A DNA stretch of 37,587 nt from assembly GCA_017649745.1 (NCBI GenBank), contig JAGCGE010000151.1:1-37587 (forward strand), given 5' to 3'. This document shows positions 1 to 8,645 of the stretch, piece by piece. The first letter of the stretch is position 1. Each line of letters opens with the position of its first letter. Source of the DNA: Clostridiales bacterium. Lineage in GTDB: Bacteria > Bacillota_A > Clostridia > Saccharofermentanales > Saccharofermentanaceae. The position numbers and the translations under genes were made by a program. Below the pieces are notes generated by a model. The model had not been told where the DNA came from, made no database searches, and was given only the letters and a program-made list of their open reading frames with translations.

Positions 1-25
1 CTTTGATATTTCTCCGGGGGCAATG

Positions 26-146
26 TTTGGAGGGTGTTTTATATGGGTTTATGGATCCGTGCCAGGTCTTCTCCTTTCGGTTTGGCTCGGTTGGTACAAC
101 ACGCTCCTATACAGGATCCATAAACTCATATAAAACACTCTTCGAA
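26..146 (+). other. Long imperfect hairpin upstream of the packaging genes
   Basis: Positions 26-58 pair with 114-146 to give a 33-bp stem with no true mismatch. Four pairs are G-U type (28:144, 30:142, 33:139, 46:126), and the loop is 55 nt. The inner 25 bp (34-58 with 114-138) is almost a perfect inverted repeat built around GGATCC. Retained wobble pairs favour a structure acting as RNA. Candidate roles are an RNase III processing site, an antitermination element, or part of a cos/pac region next to the terminase genes. No U-tract follows, so it is not a standard terminator. No gene is supported in 1-211. Confidence 0.6.
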
Positions 147-211
147 AGGGTACAAAACGGTGGCGCACAAAATGAAAACTAAACAAGAAATGACAAGGAA
201 GGTGACTGAAA

Positions 212-529
212 GTGCCTAAGAAAGCACCTAAACCCCTTGGCGAGCGTCCTATGCGACCGGCTATGACTCCGGAAGCTCGCGAGAATCAGCTTATAGCACT
301 TGCAGTGGACCTTGCCGAGCAACAACTTCTTGATGGGACAGCTAGCTCCCAGGTAATAACTCATTACTTAAAGCTTGCAACGGAAAAGGAACGAACCGAA
401 CGAGAGATACTCAAAAAGCAAGTTGAACTTCTTGAAGCAAAGACCGAGAATCTTAAATCGGCTAAGCGTATGGAAGATCTGTTTGAACAAGCTATGGAAG
501 CTATGAAGGAGTATCGCGGTTTGGACTGA
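212..529 (+). CDS. Putative small terminase subunit
   Basis: A 105-residue protein with a GTG start at 212, preceded by an AAGGAAGGTG ribosome site. The N-terminus is basic and proline-rich (PKKAPKPLGERP). A helical segment follows, containing the phrase DGTASSQVITHYLKLA (about residues 43-58), and then a charged coiled-coil-like tail. I associate this arrangement with small proteins found just upstream of large terminases in Clostridia phages, where they are taken to be DNA-recognition subunits. The assignment rests on that recollection and on position, two genes before the large terminase. No helix-turn-helix is certain by eye. It could instead be a small unrelated regulator. Confidence 0.5.
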   Translation: MPKKAPKPLGERPMRPAMTPEARENQLIALAVDLAEQQLLDGTASSQVITHYLKLATEKERTEREILKKQVELLEAKTENLKSAKRMEDLFEQAMEAMKEYRGLD

Positions 530-553
530 TTAAAATTGAGAGGAGGACCTGTG

Positions 554-1771
554 TTGGATACTGCTGTACTTAGTAAAGAGTTGTATCATGCTATTAATAG
601 ACGGTTAAATAATCGGCCGAAGCTCCTATCGGAAAACGACATGAAAAGACTTGATTGGGAAAAGAACGATGCTTCATATAAACCGTACTATCTCGATAGT
701 AGCGATGTAGCAACTTTTAATTCTGCGCTCAAGTTGTATAACACGACGTACCATACAAACGAAAAGGAATTGCCGTTGTATTTTACTTCCTATGGTTTTG
801 ATACTGTAACTCCAGATAGTTCACTTAAACTGCAAAAAATGGATAATGGTAAATACATTCTCTATAAAGATGACGAAATGCTAAAGAGCGATTATGCAAA
901 GTCTATAATCAAAGATACCAGCGCATATTACCATAAGCATATGGCTAAAGCGATTCCGACATATAGAGGAAAAGGCAACCAGTATCCTTTTAATGAAGAG
1001 CTTGAAGCTGAAGAAAAATATGCTAACGGCAACGCTCTTCGTATCAGAAATGAAGCGTTTAAAGAAAAAGCTAATAAGAAATCTCTTAAGCATTCCTATT
1101 TCGACATGCTTGAGGAATCAAAATCAATACCCATGACCGAAGACGAGTATCTTGCTCATCATGGTATTCTGGGTATGAAGTGGGGCATCAGACGTTTCCA
1201 GAACGAAGACGGTACGCTTACACCTAAGGGCCGTAAGAGATACCTTACAACATACGTAGACGTTGATGACAAAGGCAATACAAAAATAGCTGCGGTTGGC
1301 GATGCTGATACGAGACGTCGTGATCTGGAGAAACAAAACAAGAAAGACGCTCGATCCGAACTGATGAAGAATCCCGCATTTCGTATGGGCTCTATTTTAG
1401 GAACGGGCGGAGCGGCAACGGCTGCTAGCATTGGCGTTCTTGGTGGTCTTAGTATGGCAAATCCCATTGTGACTGCAGCAGGTGTTACAGGATCCGGCAT
1501 TCTTGGCGGTCTTGGATTTGGTATTGGATCTCATATAGGTAAGAAAGAAACGGGTCTTAATGAACCTGATATATGGAACGCTAAGAATCTTAAGAAATAC
1601 GATATTAACACTAGCAATCTGGGTTACGACATTAAGTGGCTCAAGACGTCCGATCTTGCTAAGTTCAAGAATGATTTGCATAGACGTAGTCTGGTTGATA
1701 GTATATACAACGACAAAGCTATTGTTAATCTCAATACTAAGAAGAATAATTCGGGCAATAATAAACCGTAA
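554..1771 (+). CDS. Tagged accessory protein with internal HGILGMKWG module
   Basis: Function unknown. AGGAGG at 541-546 lies 7 nt from a TTG at 554 and 4 nt from a GTG at 551; 554 is preferred, giving 405 residues. The N-terminus (SKELYHAINRRLNN) resembles the MYHAAIKILNNR start of other proteins here. Unusually, the EYLAHHGILGMKWG module sits in the middle (about residues 198-215) instead of near the N-terminus, followed by the usual RRFQNEDGTLTP. A glycine/alanine-rich hydrophobic stretch (about 282-328) could be a membrane or packing segment. The position between the two terminase genes suggests a virion or packaging accessory role. It may be a fusion of an older N-terminal domain to a complete tagged protein. 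Confidence 0.7.
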   Translation: MDTAVLSKELYHAINRRLNNRPKLLSENDMKRLDWEKNDASYKPYYLDSSDVATFNSALKLYNTTYHTNEKELPLYFTSYGFDTVTPDSSLKLQKMDNGKYILYKDDEMLKSDYAKSIIKDTSAYYHKHMAKAIPTYRGKGNQYPFNEELEAEEKYANGNALRIRNEAFKEKANKKSLKHSYFDMLEESKSIPMTEDEYLAHHGILGMKWGIRRFQNEDGTLTPKGRKRYLTTYVDVDDKGNTKIAAVGDADTRRRDLEKQNKKDARSELMKNPAFRMGSILGTGGAATAASIGVLGGLSMANPIVTAAGVTGSGILGGLGFGIGSHIGKKETGLNEPDIWNAKNLKKYDINTSNLGYDIKWLKTSDLAKFKNDLHRRSLVDSIYNDKAIVNLNTKKNNSGNNKP

Positions 1772-1783
1772 GGAGGATTCGAC

Positions 1784-2209
1784 ATGGCTAACTATGATTC
1801 CTACGAGGAATATGATGACGAGCTTGAACACAAGAGCTGGTTAAGAAGCGCTGGCGAAGGTCTCAAAAACGCTGGCGGATCGCTCTATGACACAATGTAT
1901 AAGAACGATAAGACAAAACGCAAGAAGAGTGACGTTGATACTAGGCAGGCACTTGCTGATGAGAAACTCAAAAACGCTCAGATGCGTAGACAGAACCAGC
2001 AGAAGAGAGATGAGGACATACTCAATGCTCTTGCTACAAGTATTTCTAAGTTCCTGAATGGTGATAATCGCATAACAAACGATGAGGATAGGCAGATAAA
2101 AGACATACTTAGGAATACTCACTATACCGAGTACATCATCAACGATAACGGTAAGAGTGTTATATTCATAAGCAAAACCGAACCGAACAAGACTATATCG
2201 CTTGCATAA
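1784..2209 (+). CDS. Hypothetical protein with LEH motif
   Basis: A 141-residue protein with an ATG start and an ideal AAGGAGGATTCGAC leader. I do not recognise a family. The acidic tyrosine-rich N-terminus (SYEEYDDELEHKSW) carries the [acidic]-x-L-x-H motif at residues 14-16 that recurs in neighbouring tagged proteins, but it lacks the HHGILGQKWG continuation. The middle is a lysine/arginine/glutamine-rich helical region, probably coiled-coil (about 42-90), followed by a small C-terminal segment. It lies 12 nt after the previous gene, so it is co-translated with the packaging genes. A structural or packaging accessory role is only inferred from the location. Confidence 0.6.
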   Translation: MANYDSYEEYDDELEHKSWLRSAGEGLKNAGGSLYDTMYKNDKTKRKKSDVDTRQALADEKLKNAQMRRQNQQKRDEDILNALATSISKFLNGDNRITNDEDRQIKDILRNTHYTEYIINDNGKSVIFISKTEPNKTISLA

Positions 2210-2254
2210 AGTTCAAATCTAAGGGCTTTTATGCTTTATAAGGAGTAGTTCAAA

Positions 2255-3997
2255 ATGCTATCTAATACGGCTGTGCCTAAGTATTATGGCGAATTTCGGG
2301 ATGCCGTATTACGAGGCCTGATACCAATAAGCCATGAAGTATCTCTGGAGATGGAGAGAATAGATGGTTTCATTGCGAATCCCGAATACTATTACGATCC
2401 AGGTCCTGTTGAGGGTTGGATCAAGTTTTGTGAGAACGAAATGACACTCACTGACGGTAGTGCTGTTGAACTTCTAGATAGTTTCAAACTTTGGGGCGAA
2501 GAACTGTTCGGATGGTATTATTTCGAACACGTTAAGACATTCGAACCGTTTGCTCATGGAGTTGGTGGCCGTTATGTATGGAAAGATGTTAAGAGAAGGC
2601 TTATTAATAAGCAGTATCTTATAGTTGGACGATCTGCCGCCAAGACGTTGTACGAAAGTTATGTTCAAGGCTATGGCCTCATAATCGATGGATCAACAAC
2701 TCACCAACTCACAACAGCACCCACGATGAAACAGTCGGAAGAAGTAATAAGTCCGTTAAAGACAGCGATACTCAGAGCAAAAGGTCCAGTGTTTAAGCTT
2801 CTAACAGAAGGTTCACTTCAGAACACTACGGGTAATTTTGCTCTGCGTAAGAAACTTGCTTCTACAAAGAAGGGTATCGAGAACTTCATGACTGCTTCAA
2901 TCCTTGAGAGCGTGCCCATGAGTATAGACAAGCTTCAGGGCTACAGATCAAAATACAATACCGTCGATGAGTGGCTTTCTTGCCCTATACGAGAAGATCC
3001 CATAGGTGCTATCGAGCAGGGTGCAGCTAAGCTTGATGATTATATCATCCTTGCAACAAGCTCTGAAGGTACTGTAAGAAATGGTGTCGGTGACTCGATT
3101 AAGATGGAGCTCACTAAGATCCTCAGAGGTGAATACAAGAACGATCACGTAAGTATCTGGTGGTACAAACTAGATTCGATCGATGAGATCAATCGACCCG
3201 AAATGTGGGTTAAAGCCAATCCAAACCTTGGTAAGACAGTTAGTTATGACACTTACCAGAGAGAAGTTGAAAGAGCCGAGAACGTTCCGTCAGCAAGAAA
3301 CGATATTCTTGCTAAGAGATTCGGTATACCGACGGAAGGTTATGTATATTTCTTTACGTTTGAAGAAATACAGAAGTTCCCGCCGAAAAGCTTTTGGAAA
3401 CTGCCTTGTTCTCTTGGAGCAGACCTTTCTCAAGGTGACGATTTCTGTTCGTTTACATTTCTGTTCCCGCTCGGTAACGGATGTATGGGTGTCAAGACCA
3501 GAAACTATATTACAGAGCTTACCTATAGGCGTCTGCATGAAGCTTTACGAGAAAAGTACGATCAGTTTATTGACGAAGGTTCTCTCGTTGTTATGGATGG
3601 TGCCGTTCTCGATATGATGGCCGTTTACGACGAGCTTGATGCGTACATAATTCAAAATGACTACGATGTTAGGTCTTTTGGTTTCGACCCGTATAATGCA
3701 AGAGAGTTTGTTGACAGATGGTGTACTGAGAATACCCAGTTTGGCGTGACGAAAGTACAGCAAGGAGTAAAAACGGAAAGTGTTCCTCTTGGTGAGATAA
3801 AGAAGCTTGCTAGTGAACGTATGCTTATATTTGACCAAGAGATAATGTCATTTACTATGGGACACTGTATAGCTCTCGAGGATACCAACGGAAACAGAAA
3901 ATTATATAAGAAACGTCGAGAAGAAAAGATTGACTGTGTTGCCGCTATGCTCGATGCATATTATGCATATAAGGTCAATGTCGAGATGTTTGACTGA
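2255..3997 (+). CDS. terL: Terminase large subunit
   Basis: 580 residues, the usual size for a large terminase: an ATPase that drives DNA into the prohead plus a nuclease that cuts the concatemer. The N-terminal ATPase has a P-loop-like VGRSAAKT (about 124-131), a Walker-B-like VDE near 237-239, and a likely coupling motif ATSSEG (267-272). The C-terminal RNase-H-like nuclease shows GADLSQGDD (D390), FGFDPYNA (D478) and EKIDCVAAMLDA (D560), the three-acid pattern of the YmfN/Terminase_1 group. The start ATG at 2255 lies inside TCAAAATGC and follows AAGGAG. It acts at the portal vertex encoded downstream. Confidence 0.93.
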   Translation: MLSNTAVPKYYGEFRDAVLRGLIPISHEVSLEMERIDGFIANPEYYYDPGPVEGWIKFCENEMTLTDGSAVELLDSFKLWGEELFGWYYFEHVKTFEPFAHGVGGRYVWKDVKRRLINKQYLIVGRSAAKTLYESYVQGYGLIIDGSTTHQLTTAPTMKQSEEVISPLKTAILRAKGPVFKLLTEGSLQNTTGNFALRKKLASTKKGIENFMTASILESVPMSIDKLQGYRSKYNTVDEWLSCPIREDPIGAIEQGAAKLDDYIILATSSEGTVRNGVGDSIKMELTKILRGEYKNDHVSIWWYKLDSIDEINRPEMWVKANPNLGKTVSYDTYQREVERAENVPSARNDILAKRFGIPTEGYVYFFTFEEIQKFPPKSFWKLPCSLGADLSQGDDFCSFTFLFPLGNGCMGVKTRNYITELTYRRLHEALREKYDQFIDEGSLVVMDGAVLDMMAVYDELDAYIIQNDYDVRSFGFDPYNAREFVDRWCTENTQFGVTKVQQGVKTESVPLGEIKKLASERMLIFDQEIMSFTMGHCIALEDTNGNRKLYKKRREEKIDCVAAMLDAYYAYKVNVEMFD

Positions 3998-4014
3998 AGG
4001 AAGTGAAAATAATC

Positions 4015-4698
4015 ATGAATCACGAAACAGAGATGTATCACGCTGCGATCAAAATCCTCAACAATCGAGCCTATCAGCTTAATGATGACGAGCTTATGCA
4101 TACTTATGCACATATTAATATATACAATAAATATGATTATCAGGTTCCACAAGAAGATGTAGATAAAATAATAGATAGTAAGATTAATTCTATACCGTCT
4201 GATATTGGCAAAATATTAAACGAGTTAAATAACGAACATTACAAAGACGGTCTGCGTGATGAAAAACAACGAGCGGCTACAAAGCGTTTATGGAATACTT
4301 ATATTGACAGAATAACTAAAGAGGTTGGGAATGCTCTTCGGTCTAAAGAATGGAAGTATACATCAGACGACGCTTTACAGCAGATGGTTGTTAATCGCTT
4401 TACTACTCGATATCCAAGATTATTGTCTATTTTTGAATGGTTTGATACTCCTTATAATTATACGCCTCACGAAGAAGATCCAAAGGACAAAGCTATTCGT
4501 GAGAAACGAGAAAAGGAATACAATGATACTCGCGCTAAATGGAAGTCCCGAGATTTGATTAAACGCGGCCAATCAGATAAAGCCGGTGCAAAACGCGAAC
4601 AAGATGAAGCTGCTCGAAACAATCGAATGACTACGATTTCTAAAAAGAACAAACTTCTTAGGGACATTAACACTAAGAAGGACAAGATAAAACTGTAA
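4015..4698 (+). CDS. Tagged accessory protein (MYHAAIKILNNR N-terminus)
   Basis: About 227 residues from ATG 4015, favoured over the in-frame GTG at 4003 because AAGGAAGTG sits at the right distance. The first 29 residues contain EMYHAAIKILNNR and DDELMH, the same leader found at 9745, 16380 and 16823, but here the HGxxxQKWG part is missing and the sequence departs after LMH. The remainder is charged and largely helical, ending in a strongly basic lysine-rich tail. No catalytic motif is apparent. The function is unknown; the leader suggests the same destination as its paralogues, possibly the prohead interior. Confidence 0.7.
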   Translation: MNHETEMYHAAIKILNNRAYQLNDDELMHTYAHINIYNKYDYQVPQEDVDKIIDSKINSIPSDIGKILNELNNEHYKDGLRDEKQRAATKRLWNTYIDRITKEVGNALRSKEWKYTSDDALQQMVVNRFTTRYPRLLSIFEWFDTPYNYTPHEEDPKDKAIREKREKEYNDTRAKWKSRDLIKRGQSDKAGAKREQDEAARNNRMTTISKKNKLLRDINTKKDKIKL

Positions 4699-4720
4699 AT
4701 TATAAAGGGAGGGATGCTGG

Positions 4721-5935
4721 TTGAGTTACTACGAAACATATGAATATGAGATAGATGAACTTTATCACCACGGCATCCTCGGTCAGAAATGGGGAGTTCG
4801 TAGGTATCAAAACGAAGACGGAACCCTAACGAATGAAGGACGCGAACATTACGGATACAACGGTAATGAAAGCGAAAAGGAACGCATCAGTCGTATTGCA
4901 ACTGGAGCTACTCTCGTTGGTGGAGCGCTTGCTACCATCGGTACAGCGGTTGTAGTTAAGAACGTTTTGGATAAAGATGAGCGAGAATACAACGCTCTCG
5001 ACCAAACAATTCACAATCTTGCCACGTCTACCGATATGGGTAGGAACATAGTTGATGAAGTAAAGCGTAATCAGAAGATGGAAAACGGCAAACCTCGATA
5101 TTTCATGGATCTGAACGCTGACTATGTTATACCTAAGGGCACGGAGATATGGAACATTGGTAAGAATCCTGAAGGACCTCAGCATCAATCAAAATGGATG
5201 AGTATTAATAAGCATGACGCTGATTTCTATAAAGGAATTTATAGCAAGATCCAGAATGAACGAGATAAAGAAAAAGACGGAGTGTATAAACCGTCTTATC
5301 AAACCACTTATGTTGCCGACAAGGACATTAAGGGTGCTGGTAAGAAGACTGCTTCAAAGGCCTTTATGGAAGTTTATCGTAAAGATAAAGAATTCCAGAA
5401 AGACTTTTGGGATAAGGTTGACTTTCATTCGGAATGGCATCCGGAAAGCTTTTCCAAGATGCGTGATGAACTCAAAAAAGCCGATGAGCGCAAGGATAAG
5501 TCAATATTCGATCGTATAAATTACGAAAAGAAGATGCGTGATTACGGATACGAGTTCTTTAATGTTGGTCTTACTGACTGGGGCGATGCTACGTCCAAGA
5601 TCACAGGTACAAAGTATGAATTCTACTATGATAGTGGAAAGAAAGTTTATGATAATCTTATGAAGAAGGGGTATGGATCGATCGTTGATGTTAACGATCT
5701 TAAATATTCGACATTCCACACATATGCTCCCCAGATAATGTTTAATACGGATAAGGAACTCACTAAGAAGGGTACCAGAATGCTTAGTGACAGAGAGATT
5801 AACAAGGCTGCTTTAGACAATGCTGTTGTTTATGGTAGCAGAGTTGCTAGTCACTATGGTAAGAATATTAATAATGCTAAACAGTATGTTTCTAATAAAG
5901 CAAGAAATATTAAACGAAAATTTAAGAAAAAATAG
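4721..5935 (+). CDS. Tagged accessory protein with predicted membrane segment
   Basis: 404 residues from TTG 4721, with AAAGGGAGGG 7 nt upstream. The tag is at the N-terminus: IDELYHHGILGQKWG (about 11-25), then VRRYQNEDGTLT. A hydrophobic glycine-rich stretch (about 57-80) looks like one transmembrane helix. The large remainder contains a segment YVIPKGTEIWNIG followed by WMSINKHDADFY, a pattern I have seen in phage head-region proteins. It faintly recalls ADP-ribosyltransferase folds, but the catalytic arginine and the STS/ExE signatures are not evident, so I do not assign that activity. It is possibly an ejected or capsid-internal protein. Confidence 0.7.
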   Translation: MSYYETYEYEIDELYHHGILGQKWGVRRYQNEDGTLTNEGREHYGYNGNESEKERISRIATGATLVGGALATIGTAVVVKNVLDKDEREYNALDQTIHNLATSTDMGRNIVDEVKRNQKMENGKPRYFMDLNADYVIPKGTEIWNIGKNPEGPQHQSKWMSINKHDADFYKGIYSKIQNERDKEKDGVYKPSYQTTYVADKDIKGAGKKTASKAFMEVYRKDKEFQKDFWDKVDFHSEWHPESFSKMRDELKKADERKDKSIFDRINYEKKMRDYGYEFFNVGLTDWGDATSKITGTKYEFYYDSGKKVYDNLMKKGYGSIVDVNDLKYSTFHTYAPQIMFNTDKELTKKGTRMLSDREINKAALDNAVVYGSRVASHYGKNINNAKQYVSNKARNIKRKFKKK

Positions 5936-5954
5936 AAAGGGGAATTGAGAAGTA

Positions 5955-6539
5955 ATGTATAACGAATATCGATGCCCTGCAACAGAAGAGCCTGAAGATT
6001 ATCTTATGCATATAGGCAACTGGAATTCTGGTCGTTATCGTAGAGGTTCGGGAAAGAGACCTTTCCAAGGCGATGCCGTAGCAAAACTCCGTCCTTGGGG
6101 TAAAGTAACCTCTGGCGGAAAAGGCGAAGGCGAAGGTAAGAAGAAAGATGGCGGCGGAGATAACCAGGGTGGTGGCAAGAAGGGCGGCAATAATAACCAG
6201 TCCAAGGATAAGCTTTCGGCAAGAGGCGATTATTTCCAGGCCCAGTCGAAATGGTTTGGATCGCTTAGTAAAGCAATACCTAAGAAAGCTACTGAGACGC
6301 CTACATATGGCTATGGTGATTTCGACTTTTCAAAATACACTATAGATGAACTTGAGAAGCTCAATAAAAGATTCCAGACCGAAGCATCCTACATCGACTG
6401 GATTAACAAACGTTATCCTCAGAAGCAAACTGGCGCAGCTAAGGCTAAAGAAGTTCTTGAGTTTGCAGGAAGTGTTGCTACAGTTGGTGTTACTACAGTA
6501 GGTTTAATAGCTGCTATAAAAGAACTTAAAGGTCTTTGA
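5955..6539 (+). CDS. Glycine/lysine-rich tagged accessory protein
   Basis: 194 residues from ATG 5955. The N-terminal tag is the second variety seen in this window: EDYLMHIGNW (LMH at 17-19) followed by SGRYRRGSGKRPFQ, related to the HSGRYPYGSGKRPYQ of the gene at 16380. A low-complexity glycine/lysine/asparagine stretch follows (about 58-88) and looks like a flexible linker. The C-terminus has a short hydrophobic helix (about 163-188) that could be a membrane anchor. The protein lies 19 nt after the preceding gene in the same run. Function is unknown. Confidence 0.68.
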   Translation: MYNEYRCPATEEPEDYLMHIGNWNSGRYRRGSGKRPFQGDAVAKLRPWGKVTSGGKGEGEGKKKDGGGDNQGGGKKGGNNNQSKDKLSARGDYFQAQSKWFGSLSKAIPKKATETPTYGYGDFDFSKYTIDELEKLNKRFQTEASYIDWINKRYPQKQTGAAKAKEVLEFAGSVATVGVTTVGLIAAIKELKGL

Positions 6540-6552
6540 TTGAGGTGATACC

Positions 6553-7281
6553 ATGTATGAGAATTGTACTGAACTGTATCACCATGGCGTTCTCAATCAG
6601 AAGTGGGGAGTCAGACGGTATCAAAATGAAGATGGTAGTTTAACTCCTGCAGGCAGAAAGCATTATGGTTATAACGTTGCTAGAGCTGCTAATAAAGTTA
6701 AGAACCTTTACAATGAATATGGAGATAAGGCTTCTGAGATAATAACTAAGGCCAAGAACGCAGACGTGGCGAATAAGGTAATGAATACCGCAAGACAAGC
6801 CACTGATTTTGCTAAAGATCCTGGTCAACTCATTCGCAAAGCAGCTGATGAAGTTCAAAATATATTGTCTGATAAGGGCGTTGATCTGTATAGGTATTTG
6901 TCTAGCCCGTCAGATATGTCGAGAATCAGTCAGAATGTTGCTCGAACGGTATCGGATTTGTCAGAAAGCTTTATCACAGATACTTACAATAAGACTAAAG
7001 CCAAACTCGGTAAAGCGGCTGCAACTGAGAAGGAGTTTGAGCGTGAGTTCACGAAGCTTGCTCGAGACGCCGGATCAGTAATTGGTTACAATACTCATAA
7101 GATGTATAAGGATGTAACCAAGAAGATGGGTATTAAGACAAAGTTTGAGCCTTTTGGTAATACGGCTGCCGCTATCAAGGGTGGTACCATTGGTAAGACT
7201 GCTGGACGTTTTGCATCTAAGGCTCTTTATCCCGTTTACTCCAAAGGTGGAAATATTACAGATTTAATTAAACGAAGATAA
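6553..7281 (+). CDS. Tagged accessory protein (HHGVLNQKWG)
   Basis: 242 residues from ATG 6553 with a GAGGTG ribosome site. The tag begins almost at once: ELYHHGVLNQKWG (about 7-19), then VRRYQNEDGSLTPAGRKHYG. The rest is helical and rich in lysine, alanine and aspartate, without a catalytic motif I can identify. The DNA encoding the tag (6577-6635) matches 16910-16968 at 57 of 59 bases, far closer than the proteins as wholes, which implies recent copying of the tag alone. The gene ends 17 nt before the portal gene. Confidence 0.7.
   Translation: MYENCTELYHHGVLNQKWGVRRYQNEDGSLTPAGRKHYGYNVARAANKVKNLYNEYGDKASEIITKAKNADVANKVMNTARQATDFAKDPGQLIRKAADEVQNILSDKGVDLYRYLSSPSDMSRISQNVARTVSDLSESFITDTYNKTKAKLGKAAATEKEFEREFTKLARDAGSVIGYNTHKMYKDVTKKMGIKTKFEPFGNTAAAIKGGTIGKTAGRFASKALYPVYSKGGNITDLIKRR
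6577..6635 (+). repeat. 59-bp tag repeat, copy 1
   Basis: This stretch encodes the YHHGVLNQKWG tag and matches 16910-16968 with two differences, both at third codon positions. Flanking coding sequence does not match. Confidence 0.85.
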
Positions 7282-7298
7282 GGGTGTGAAAATTCAAA

Positions 7299-8645
7299 AT
7301 GGCAGAAACCATTACAAATAGGCTGAAACATGCTTGGAATGCCTTTATGAATCGTGATCCCACGCCTCCTATATCTACGCAGGTTTCGGTAGTTGAGCGG
7401 AGTTCTTCGTTTAAACCAGACAGACCACGTATGAATTGGGGTGCCGAGCGATCTATAATCTCTGCTATTTACACAAAGATAGCAGTTGATTGTTCGAAGG
7501 TTGATATCAGGCATGTAAAGGTCGATGACAACGGACACTACGCTTCTGATATAGATAGCACGCTTAATTACTGTTTAAACACAGAAGCAAATCGCGATCA
7601 AACGGGTAGGGAATTCATACGAGACGCCGCTTTCACACTTCTCGATCAAGGCCATATAGCGATTGTACCCTTTCGTACCGATGTAGATCCTGAGCTCACT
7701 GATAGCTATAAGATCTTGGAAATGAAAGTGGGACAAGTCATTGAATGGCGTCCGACACAGGTGAAAGTGCGACTCTACAACGAAGACACTATGGATAAGG
7801 AAGAGATATTTATCTCTAAACGCTGCTGTGCTCTAGTTGAAAACCCGTTTTATGCGGTAATGAATTCACCGAATTCGACAATGCAACGACTCATACGTAA
7901 GCTCTCGTTACTCGATAGTGTTGATGAAGAGAATAATGGTAAGCTGCAAATGATTATTCAGCTTCCATACATCATCAAGTCTGAGGCTAGAAAACAACAG
8001 GCTGAAATGAGAAGACACGAGATCGAGAAACAACTTACAGAGTCCAAATATGGTATAGCATATACCGATGGTACCGAGAAGATCACTACTCTCGGTAGAC
8101 CTCTTGAAAATAATCTTCAGGCACAGATTGAATACCTCACAAACATGCTTTATGGTCAGTTGGGTATGACCCCTGAGATCCTTAATGGCACAGCAAGCGA
8201 GTCTGAGATGCTCAACTATATGACTCGTGTAATTGAGGTAATTGTCCAGGCAATAACTGAAGAGATGGAAAGAAAGTTTCTGTCTAAGACAGCGAGAACT
8301 CAGAAGCAAGCGATTAGGTATTTCCATGACAGATTCAGTCTGGTACCTATGTCTCAACTTGCGGAGCTTGCCGACAAGCTTACCAGAAACGAAATTATGA
8401 CGTCTAATGAAGTACGTCAGACACTTGGTATGAAACCGTCCAGTGATCCCAAGGCCGATCAGCTCGTCAACTCGAACATGCCGTATGACATGACTAATGT
8501 AGCCGGTGCTGAGACTGGCACTCCTGATTATGCGAACATGGATCCGTCTCAGATGTCTGATGAAGAATTGGATAAGGCTATAGCTGAGATCGATAAGCAG
8601 ACTGCCGAACTCGATCGTTTGGAGGCTGAGCTTGATGGTACGTAA
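7299..8645 (+). CDS. Portal protein (HK97 type)
   Basis: 448 residues. The portal is the dodecameric ring through which DNA enters and leaves the capsid and on which the terminase docks. The N-terminal basic helix precedes a core with NWGAERSIISAIYTKIAVDC (about 46-65) and FTLLDQGHIAIVPF (about 112-125), both typical of HK97-family portals. The segment GQLGMTPEILNGTASESEML (about 287-306) is the conserved stem/crown region of this family. An acidic tail (about 395-448) ends the protein. The start ATG is embedded in TCAAAATGG (7294-7302), preceded by AGGGTG. The reading frame overlaps the next gene by 11 bp. Confidence 0.9.
   Translation: MAETITNRLKHAWNAFMNRDPTPPISTQVSVVERSSSFKPDRPRMNWGAERSIISAIYTKIAVDCSKVDIRHVKVDDNGHYASDIDSTLNYCLNTEANRDQTGREFIRDAAFTLLDQGHIAIVPFRTDVDPELTDSYKILEMKVGQVIEWRPTQVKVRLYNEDTMDKEEIFISKRCCALVENPFYAVMNSPNSTMQRLIRKLSLLDSVDEENNGKLQMIIQLPYIIKSEARKQQAEMRRHEIEKQLTESKYGIAYTDGTEKITTLGRPLENNLQAQIEYLTNMLYGQLGMTPEILNGTASESEMLNYMTRVIEVIVQAITEEMERKFLSKTARTQKQAIRYFHDRFSLVPMSQLAELADKLTRNEIMTSNEVRQTLGMKPSSDPKADQLVNSNMPYDMTNVAGAETGTPDYANMDPSQMSDEELDKAIAEIDKQTAELDRLEAELDGT

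Noticed and set aside
84..120. tRNA-like phrase (GGTTGGTA) in the loop of the left hairpin
   Set aside because: No D-stem partner, T-arm or acceptor stem could be built around it on either strand.
5100..5600. ADP-ribosyltransferase domain in the gene at 4721
   Set aside because: The spacing is vaguely reminiscent, but the conserved R, STS and E-x-E residues could not be located.
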